Assembly: GCF_000471905.2 (NCBI RefSeq)
Contig: NW_006496628.1
Span: forward strand, 965,395-1,029,394
Direction: 5' to 3'
Length of the DNA: 64,000 nucleotides
DNA from: Amborella trichopoda
Taxonomy: Eukaryota > Streptophyta > Magnoliopsida > Amborellales > Amborellaceae
Position 1 is the stretch's first letter. Each line of letters begins with the position of its first letter. The position numbers and the translations under genes are program-made. Under the pieces are notes generated by a model, which saw only the letters and a program-made list of their open reading frames with translations, searched no databases and was not told where the DNA came from. Shown one piece after another: positions 55,931-64,000 of the stretch.

Positions 55931-57600
55931 GAACTGAGATTTTTTCTGGCATGGTGTAGTGCACGGTAGAAGAAGAGAGATAGTGAAAATTTCATGGCAG
56001 AAGTAATCGCACGATGGAAGTAAGCGCGCGGTGGAAGTTAGAGCGCGACGATAAGAAGGAGACGAGAGTGCGACGATGGAGAAGGGCGTGTGGCGATGGA
56101 AAGAAGAGAGCGACTATGGGAAGGAGAAGTGCAGCAGTGTATGTGTAGCAACGAGAGCGTAATGCCACGAGTAAACCACCCCTATCACTAATTACTATGA
56201 TGCGCAAGGAGTGTCTTCAGTGCCGGTATATATCACTATCATGTGCTACCTCTCATACCCACAGTGGGTACATATCACTATCACGGCCTGGTGTAGGTAC
56301 ATATCACTTGTTTGATTACTCCTGCTCATGGCGTGCGTGAAAAAAACACGTCCTGACGTGTGTGAAAAAACACGATCAGCCCGTGTACAATCCGGGCCAT
56401 GTACAATCACGGTGTTATCCAAGGTGTTATCATGTGTGTGATTGTATGTGGTGTTTATTCACACTGTGAAATAAGACACCAGGCTATGTGATAGTACATG
56501 GTCGGCTGTGGTGAGGAGCGCGTGATGATAGGAAGGAGATGAGCACGTGGCGATGGAGAATGGAGCGTGGTGATGTTGAGAAGCACGCAGCGATAAGAAG
56601 GAGACGAGTGTCCGACGATGGGGTTGGGCGGCGGCAATGGCAAGGAGCGTGTGACGGTGGGAAGGAGATGTGCAGCAGTGTACATGCGGCAGCGACAACG
56701 TAATGCCACGAGTAAACCACCCCTATCACGGAGTACAATGTGGGCAAGGAGTGTCTTCGGTGGTGGTACATATCACTATCATGTGCTGCCCCTCATACTC
56801 ATAGTGGGTACATATCACTATCACAGCTCGGCATGAGTACATATCACGTGTGTGATCTTGCCTGATCACGGCGTGAGTGAAAAAAACACGACTTGGCGTG
56901 TGTGAAAAAACATGATCAGGCCATGTACAATCCGGGTAGGGTGTGATTGTACACGGTGTTATCCAAAGTGTTATCACGTGTGTGATTATACACGGTGTTT
57001 ATTCACATCGTGAAATAACACGTCGGCCCGTGTGATAGTGCATGACCAACCATGATTGTACAATAACGTCGAGCCGGTGTGATTGTACAATAACATGTCG
57101 CCCCGGCATGTGATAGTACATGGCTGGTGTGATTGTCCAATAACACGTAATCACACACACCGTGAAATAACACGCCGGGCCGTGTACAATCACGGTGTGA
57201 TTGTACACGGTGTTTTTCATGGTGTTATCACGTGTGTGATTGTACACGATGTTATGTCACATGGTGAAATAACACGTCGGGCCGTGTGTGAAAAAAAACA
57301 TCATAATCTGTGTTTTTTCACTCCCGTGATCAGGTGAAAAAAATAGCCCTACGTGTTTAGATCACGGCCTGGTGTGGGTACATACCCACATTGGAAAAAT
57401 GCACTATCACCGGTGGGTACATATCACTATCGCGTGCTAGCTCCTCAACACAGCCAGCGATCAAATACTAACACTCCAGTCATAGACATATCTCTTTATC
57501 TCCGCACTTATTCCTATCATGTGAGTGGCAGAGATGATGAAATTTTATGAGGGATCCAATGTACAAGTTGACCTACATCTTAAACTCTATGTCCGACTTC
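55931..57600. repeat. Block G: unclassified insertion with 542-bp tandem duplication and palindromic repeats
   Basis: ATAAGAAGGAGACGAG occurs at 56051 and 56593, and the homology extends over two copies of about 542 bp (about 55990-56530 and 56530-57070). Each copy has a GGCGATGGNAAGGAG minisatellite, then GTACATATCACTATCA repeats and then GTGTGAAAAAACACG palindromes. From 56930 to 57330 the motif GTGTGATTGTACACGGTGTT recurs in both orientations. 57440-57600 is non-repeat. It has no relation to the Tat modules, and no coding frame, LTR or recognisable terminal repeat is seen. Confidence 0.75.
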
Positions 57601-57619
57601 AATGACATATCTCGCACAA

Positions 57620-59840
57620 CGGCTTCCTCCCTGATAAGCGATGAAAGAAGAGCAGAGGGAGAACATAGGCGGCAATAAGCATCTGTCAGCTATGACAGAA
57701 GAAAGAGAAGAGAGAAAGAACATAAGCGGTGATAGGCTTCCACCGGTTGTGACAGAAGGAAAAGAGAGAGAAAGCACATGCGGTGATAGACTTCAGCCGT
57801 CTGTGATAAATGGTAGAGAGAGAAAACAGGAGGCAATAGGCTTCCGCCGGCTATGACAGAAGTAAAAGGAGAGAAAGCACAGGCGGCGATAGGCTTCCGC
57901 TGGCTGTTACAGAAGGAAAAGAGAGAAAGCACATGTGATGATAGGTTTATGCCGACTGTGACAGAAGAGAGAAAAGAGAGAGAGCGCACAGGCGGTGATA
58001 TGCTTATGCCGCGTATGACAGAAGAGAAAAGGGAATTTTGACAGAGGCGCAGCCTGCCATGCAGGCTATGGCCCGACTCACTGTTCATGTCTCAAAAGCA
58101 AGAAAATGTCGCACCAGACGATAGGTTTGTCATGCATGCATGGAGAAAAGAGAGAAGTGTAGGGAGAGAGAAAAGTGATAAATCAGAGGATGAAGAAAGA
58201 GAATGATAGAGATGAGGGAAGGAGAGGGAAAGAGAGAGACATAGAAAGAAGAGAGAGATAGAGATGGAAAGAGAGAAGAAAGAGATAAAGATGAGAGAGA
58301 AAAGAGGAGAGATAGAGATGAGCGAGAAAACGAGAGAGAGAAAGAGAGATAGTGATGATAGAGAAAATAGGAAGAGAGAGAAAGTTATCTTACCAAGGGG
58401 TACCAACCCTTTTCTTCTCTCTCCTCTCTCTCTCTCCAAGACAGACCCGCAAACTTAAGAAGGAATTGAAAATTTATTGAATGATGGAAGGTTCTTTACA
58501 ATTAGGTTTAGCATGTTTACGTAGAATTGGGCCCAAACATGGGTGGATGCCCAAAAAATACCTAAATTGTTGATAATTATAATTTAATTGAATTAAAAGA
58601 AATTCTAAAATTTTGTGCAAAAGGATTGTTTTGCCCCTGCCCAACAATGTGTGAAGTATCAAAACAGTCCCTGCTACTACGTTAAAACTTAAGTGATCTT
58701 GTGTAGATGATCCGGGATTGCTTTGGTTACCGTTTGACCGAAAGATGATAGTTTCTTGTAAGGCTCAGCATAACAATCAATTTGATACCAATTACGAGCC
58801 ACGAATCGTGTTTTTAAGCCACGATCATGAGACTTGAAATTTGGATGAATCTTGAAAACTTTAGATCGATAGTACACTCCTTCCTTGATGTTTTTCTTCG
58901 ATTTCTTCATTGTAGTGCACTGTGCATGCCGTCACGATGGCGTAGCAATGGACGGGACACAATGTGGATTTCAAAAGAAGATTTCACAACTTTCGAGTTT
59001 TGGTCAGAATCTAGAACTGCGGTAGTGAGAATTTACAGTCACTTTGTCACCTTCGTGTGCAAAATCCAATCGTTCAACATGTACGGGGTTCGGACCAATG
59101 GTATCTCTGAACCTTATGCACACGAGGGTATTGGTTTTGCGTTGATCCAATGCACAAGTACCGTGAGTTGGTCGCTCGAGCGAGGCGTGTTGTTGCTGAA
59201 TTTTCTGCAACTTCCTTCACAAATTGTATACTTCTCTCTAGATTTTCTCCCTACTTGAGCATCGTCACGTGGCTTACCATATATAGAAATGCTCGTCTTG
59301 ACGAGACAAACAGGCTCACAAGTTTTGAGCACGATCTGACTCAGATTGAGTTAGATATGGGCCCTAAAAGTCATTGCCAGTGACTATGAAAAGAACCACC
59401 TTTAATGGTGTTTTGGTGCAGGGAGGCCACATGGGAATAGTGTGTGGCTCCTCCTGTTTCAATCTTTTGCCCATAACATATTCTTAAAGTGTCCATCTAA
59501 GCCGAAACTTGACCCATAGGGGTTTTCTACCATGCCAAATCCAATTGCGAAGGTCACACTACAAGTTGAATCACTGAAAAACATAATTCTAGTTACAGGG
59601 TCTTTTTCAGGGTGCTAGAAGCTAATTTTTTTGAAATTGTTTGTTTGTGTTCACTACCTTAGACATGTCGAAATGCGACGAAACGTGGGAGGTGGCCTTT
59701 TGGAGTTCTTATGAAGATCATAACCAATTCTGAGGTAATTCAGAGATTTTCTGGAATTTCACTGTATGTTGAGGCTTTATTAACCTACTTCCTCTTTATT
59801 CCACGTTAGGGACCAAGGTGCTAAAAAATGTGTTCAAACA
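57620..59840 (-). mobile_element. LTR fragment K of the A/F subfamily, U5 end truncated
   Basis: The LTR 5' end (TGTTTGAACACATTTTTTAG, minus strand) is complete at 59840. U3, the poly(A) signal (58473-58478) and the hairpin array (57640-58040, CACAGGCGG type) are present; the last 700 or so bases of U5 are missing. The TATA position (near 58515) is mutated to CTACGTAAAC. It may be a solo-LTR remnant or the edge of a deleted element. Confidence 0.82.
57640..58040 (-). repeat. U5 hairpin array (K)
   Basis: Seven units of about 50-57 bp with CACAGGCGGCGATAGGCTTC and CGGCTGTGACAG arms, same stem type as element A. Confidence 0.8.
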
Positions 59841-60498
59841 ATAGACACTGTTATTTTATGAATATGATATTGTTACAATGTGAATACTGTGATTATGTTA
59901 TTTTTAACACTGACCGCTACGCAATGGGTCCTCCATTAGTAGTGGGTATTTTGACTCTGTTCTATATAAAATTGATATCTGTAATATGACCACTACACAA
60001 TAGGTCATCCATTGGTAATAGGGTATACTGTACTGGAATATGTGACTTTTGAGTGTTCATGAAGTGATACATATAACCATTGGCATACTGAGCATGTGTG
60101 AGCAGATGTGATGTTGACCATTACGTCATGGGTAACCCATTGGTAGTTGGATACTATGATACTGTGACTGTTATGTGGTTACTTGGCATGCTTTGGCAGT
60201 CGTCTTTACTATGTTGTTTGTGAAGATTTTTAATTTTGTTCATAAGCTTCGGTGCCTTGGATGCAATATTGTTGATGACCTTGGAGAATATATATGGATA
60301 TAAAATGGTTATAATTTATTTAGTTTTCAATGCTTGGTGATATATATATTTATTTTATTTCTCGGGGTTTGCTTGGATTCCGCACTCTTAACATGTGTTG
60401 ATGTCGGTTCCACCTGAGTGATGTACGCGACCTCCGGTCGCAATCCCGCACCTCCGGTTTTGGACGGCAGGGGTTAGCGAGTGGGTTCGTGACAGTTA

Positions 60499-60510
60499 TG
60501 GTATCAGAGC
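60499..60510 (+). other. Primer binding site of H (initiator tRNA-Met type)
   Basis: TGGTATCAGAGC, four bases after the CA end of the LTR, is the standard complement of initiator tRNA-Met found in chromoviruses and many plant retrotransposons. Confidence 0.9.
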
Positions 60511-60614
60511 AGCCAGGATAGGATTCTTGGCTTAGGGAGTTTAGAAGTGTCTCTAGAATAGTTTTGGGTAGATTAATAACTTAGTGCATGTGGCTTAGGT
60601 TGAAGAGGCTGAGG

Positions 60615-60911
60615 ATGCATGTCAATAATTCAAGTTCCAATAATGAAAACATCGAGGACCTCAATGAGTTTGTCAAAACCATAGGGGCCATGACATAGAT
60701 GATGAAGGAAGTAATGCCGGCCTCGTTTACCCCCTCCCCTAACCAGAATGAAAGTAACTTGATAGAAACATTTAAGAGGTTGGCTCCTCTGACTTTCTTG
60801 GGGCTTGGGGGACTAGAGAAAGCAGAGAGATGGTTAATGCAAATGGAAAATATCTTTAAAGTCCTCCAATGCTCAGACGAGTCATGTGGTGGATACATGT
60901 CATGTGGTTGA
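60615..60911 (+). pseudogene. gag: gag N-terminal part of H
   Basis: The frame starts at ATG 60615, about 105 bp after the primer site, and meets TAG at 60696-60698. It continues in frame from ATG 60699 for 70 codons. ETFKRLAPLTFLGLGG and AERWLMQMENIFKVLQC are the conserved start of chromovirus capsid domains, in which FxRLxPPxFxG and AxxWLxxxExIFxxLxC are typical. It stops at 60911 and homology ends there. Confidence 0.82.
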
Positions 60912-61041
60912 ATGATACGTATTGTATGATACGGCTTGTGTGGCCAATTATGTGACAAATGGAATGTGATGTATGGAACATGGTATGAAGGTAGCGAGTG
61001 TTATGTGGTTTCTTGGGCATGCCTTGAGTACATTGCATGAT

Positions 61042-62232
61042 TGTTGGAAGGTATTTTTCATCAACATGAGGCCCCCGATAAATAAAGGTCTAGCAAGTAG
61101 TGGACATTTCAACAGTCTCAAAACAACCCCAGAACTAGTCAAGATCTTCATGAGGTCTCTCAAACATCTCCTACCAAGTTTAGTTACATTCCGACATGTT
61201 TAAGGTAGTGCAGAGCGAGAAACAGTTCTAGCAGAATCAGCCTCTAGCACCGTGAAATGAACCTCTATAAATAGTGTTACATTTTCATCTTCTCAAATTG
61301 CTATGAGATAACCACCATTGGATCCGGAATGGTTGAAAACTCCTAGCGGTTAAGTTTCTGCCCAAACGGATACTCGAAGAAAACGTTATAGGTGAAAGAG
61401 TGAAACATAAGAAGCCACACACTATTCTCATGCGGCCACCCTGCAACATTACACCATTAAGGGACACTCACAACTAGTGACTTTTGACGCTCATATCTTG
61501 AGCGTCCCATGTCGGATAGAGCTCAACTATGGTGAGCATATTCGTCTAGTCAAGATAAGCAATTCGATATATGACATGCCCCGTAACGATACCCATGCAC
61601 GAAGAAAAGCTAGAGAGAAGTTGCTGATCCCTGAAGAAAGTGCAAGAAATTTAGCAACTTTGTGCCTCGCTCGAGTGGTCAAATCACACCGCTCGCAAAC
61701 CTGATCGATGCGAGACCAATTCCATTACGGGCATAAGGTCTTGGGTCATCCTTAACCATAACACCGTACATGATGAACGGCCGGATTCTGCACACGAAGC
61801 TGAAGAACAGACTGCAAATTCTGTCATCAAAATCCTTGACTCTGGCAAAAATTTTAAACTTGCAAAATCTTCATTCGGCCACAAAATTGAGCTGCGTTGG
61901 TGCCTCGTGATCGTAGCGGCATGCTCAGTGTCATTCTGCGAAGAAAACACAGAAAAACATCAAGGAACGAACACACTATCGATTCAAAGTTTCAAGATCA
62001 ACTCAAAATTCAAGTCACATGATCGTGCACCAAAAACACGATCCACGGCTCAAAGTTGGTATCAAATCGATCATCATACCGATGCCTACAAGAAAACATT
62101 CATCTTACGATCAATCGGGCATCAGAACAACCCCGTACCAGCCATGCAAGAACACATAAGTCCTGGGGCAACACAGGGACTATTATGAAATTCTACAACT
62201 TATTAAGAAGGGGTCAATCTGTCATGTTACAC
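61042..62232 (+). mobile_element. LTR piece I (U3, element C subfamily, + orientation)
   Basis: It starts TGTTGGAAGG at 61042, the same 5' end as the C LTRs, and aligns inverted with 40390-41600. It ends near 62232 at the R boundary (GTTACACCC), where it is fused to module P. It is thus an LTR lacking R and U5. Confidence 0.8.
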
Positions 62233-62629
62233 CCAAATACAACCTTAACACCGATTGACTTAGCACCGAGTGTGTTTCCAAATAAAACCCTAGCGTCGGT
62301 TGACCTAGCGCAGGTTGACTTAACATCAGATGTGTTTCCAAATACAACCCTAGCGTCGGTTGACTTAGCGCCGGGTGTGTCTCTAGACAACCCTAGCGTC
62401 GGTTGACTTAGCACCGGGTGTGTTTTCAAATGCAACCTTAACATCAGTTGACTTAGTGCCGAGTGTGTCTCCAAAGTGACCTCAGCACTGGTTAACTCAG
62501 CGACGATTGTCTTCAAATATTACCACAGCTCATTCACAATGCCAGCTGAGTCGTGTCGGTTGTATTGTGAGAACTCAGCACCTATTGAATATTCGCAATA
62601 AACCATCAGTGCTAGACATGGCGCCGGCC

Positions 62630-63070
62630 GTATCCCTAGTTGAGTTGTACCCAAGCCAAGATATGTCATCCCTAGTGGACTTGCACCTAAGCCATTGCAC
62701 CTAAACTGTGACTTCCCCAATGGAGTCAAGAGTTGTCCCTCATCTCCCACTAGAAGTTTCACACCCATACTGTGGCCCATCATCCTTAGCATAGTTAGGT
62801 TCATTCTTACTTCCCCAATCCCCAGTGGGTCAACTTCACACTAAGCTACCTTACCCTCAGGGAGTCGGGTTACCTGTTATAGAGACTCATCTTTCACCTA
62901 GAGAGTATGCATAACCCTTTTAAAACCACAACGACGTCCAACTCTGCTGATCATCCTTCATCAGGCCAACATTTCCATCTGAGCCCTCAGTTTGTGAATA
63001 GTCTTTGCCATTTTATCCCCAAAGAGTCGGATTACAATTGATAGACCTATTCCTTATGAAACTCCACCTA
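62630..63070 (+). repeat. O-module array (I copy)
   Basis: Units at 62632, 62670 (ATCCCTAGTGGACTTGCACC), 62715 (TTCCCCAATGGAGTCA), 62745 and 62820, plus later degenerate ones. Same orientation to the element as in the others. Confidence 0.65.
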
Positions 63071-63079
63071 CATGGTGAC

Positions 63080-64000
63080 CTAATCTAGTTGCACGACCCT
63101 AAACTGCTCGGTCCATACTGCTAAACTGCTCAACCTTGGTCTAGTTGCATGACCCTAAACTGCTCTGCCTCGGTCCATACTGCATGACCCAAAACTGCTT
63201 AGCATGGGTCCACACTGCGTGACCCTAAACTGCTCAGCCTAGGTCCATATTGCATGACCTTAAACTACTTAGCCACGGTCCATACTGCATGAACTTAAAC
63301 TGCTCAACCTCGATCCATACTGTATGACCCTAAACTGCTTATCCCCGGTCCATACTTCATGACCCTAAACTGCTCAAACTCAGTCCATACTGCAAGACCC
63401 TAAACGTTTTAGCCACAGTCCATACTGCATGACCCCAAACTGCTCAGCCTCTATCCAATAAACCACTCGGCCTCAGTCCGTACTGCATGACCCCAAACTA
63501 CTCTACCTCGGTCCATACTGCATGACGTTAAACCTGCTTAACCTCGGTCCTTACTGCATGACACTAAACTACTCAGCCTCGGTCCATGCTGCATGACCCA
63601 AAACCGCTCACCCTTGGTCCATACTGCATGACCCTAAACTGCTCAGCCTTGGTCCATGTTGCATAACCCTAAACTACTAAGCCTCGGTCCATACTCCATG
63701 ACCCTAAACTGCTCTGCTTCGGTCGATATGCATGACCCTAAACTACTCCGCCTCGGTCCATACTGCATGAACCTAAACTTATCAGCCTCGATCCATACTG
63801 CATGACCTTAAGCTACATAGCCTTAGTCCGTGCTATGTGACCCTAAGCTGAACAGCCTTGGTCCGTGCTACATGACCCTAAACTACTCTACCTTAGTCCA
63901 TACTGCATGACCCAAAAACTGCTCAACCTCGGTCCATTCTGCATGACCCTAAATTGCTCAGCCTCGGTCCATACTGCATGATCCTAAAACTGCTCATCCT
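63080..64000 (+). repeat. N-module tandem repeat, 35-bp unit (I copy)
   Basis: About 26 units with GGTCCATACTGCATGACC and CTAAACTGCTCAGCC cores. It is the most regular N array here, reaches the window end, and has no coding potential. Confidence 0.92.

Larger units (their letters stand above)
59841..61041 (+). mobile_element. Fragment H of a chromovirus (Tekay/Del type): LTR end, primer site, start of gag
   Basis: The LTR part (about 59849-60494, ending TTCGTGACA) has three degenerate 35-bp units (GACCNNTACNNAATGGGTC near 59925, 59990 and 60116) and a TATA-like stretch near 60300. A primer site and a truncated gag follow. The rest of the element is missing after 60911; 60911-61041 is AT-rich, unassigned DNA. 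It touches LTR K on the left and LTR piece I on the right, so its left end may be cut. Confidence 0.78.
62232..64000 (+). mobile_element. 3' region of element I (P part, O, N)
   Basis: Directly after the LTR piece come P repeats (GCGTCGGTTGACTTAGC type, 62240-62520), O (62630-63070) and a long N array that runs off the window. The LTR-to-P join must come from a deletion of the whole coding region or from recombination. The antisense TATA part of P is missing. Confidence 0.72.

Noticed and set aside
55990..57070. Minus frames of 71-95 codons in block G
   Set aside because: They overlap each other in several frames within a duplicated minisatellite and have no conserved content.
63080..64000. 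CCCTAAA motifs suggesting interstitial telomere DNA
   Set aside because: The heptamer occurs once per 35-bp unit inside a longer repeat (GGTCCATACTGCATGACC context), never as a contiguous telomere array, and related N arrays in A, B and C often have CCTTAAA instead.

Overview
This is a stretch of plant nuclear DNA made almost entirely of Ty3/gypsy LTR retrotransposons. I see no intact host gene, tRNA, rRNA, CRISPR array or bacterial feature. The plant assignment rests on the retrotransposon lineage. The reverse transcriptase and integrase are of the Tat (Ogre-like) type, a second archaeal-type RNase H lies between RNase H and integrase, and the primer binding site is complementary to a plant tRNA-Arg. 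A second fragment is a chromovirus (Tekay/Del type) with an initiator-Met primer site. The species cannot be named; a large, repeat-rich seed-plant genome fits.

The main structure is a nest of five related Tat elements, labelled A, B, C, D and F here. D (+ strand, oldest) is visible as integrase at 37171-38961 and as its 3' non-coding region at 53862-55930. C (- strand, 38962-53861, 14.9 kb) inserted into D and is flanked by a perfect 5-bp duplication ATCAC. B (- strand, 21936-37170, left end outside the window) also inserted into D, within pol. F (+ strand, 1-3373 plus 17540-21935) inserted into the 3' region of B. A (- strand, 3374-17539, 14.2 kb) inserted into F and is flanked by GACAT/GGCAT. 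To the right lie an unclassified tandem-repeat block G (55931-57600), a truncated LTR K (57620-59840), a chromovirus fragment H (59841-61041) and a rearranged Tat piece I (61042-64000).

Each Tat element follows one plan in its own sense direction: LTR of 2.5-4.0 kb (TGTT...CCA/ACA), tRNA-Arg primer site, an upstream reading frame I call ORF1, gag with two zinc-knuckle-like motifs, protease, RT, RNase H, archaeal RNase H and integrase. A 3' non-coding region of about 3.5 kb or more follows, then the second LTR. The 3' region has modules in fixed order: a 42-bp repeat (Q), a GC-rich module with a conserved antisense TATA box (P), an array resembling the 3' end of tRNA-Arg (O), a 35-40 bp repeat (N) and a unique part (M). 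Copies are defective in different ways: A has gag only, B lacks protease, and C has protease but no RT or integrase. C also carries a 341-codon antisense reading frame with one stop between pol and the 3' region.

Three points stand out: U5 tandem arrays whose units form hairpins with compensatory changes between elements, 3' arrays that are the reverse complement of the elements' own primer binding site, and a conserved antisense promoter-like box facing the antisense frame.
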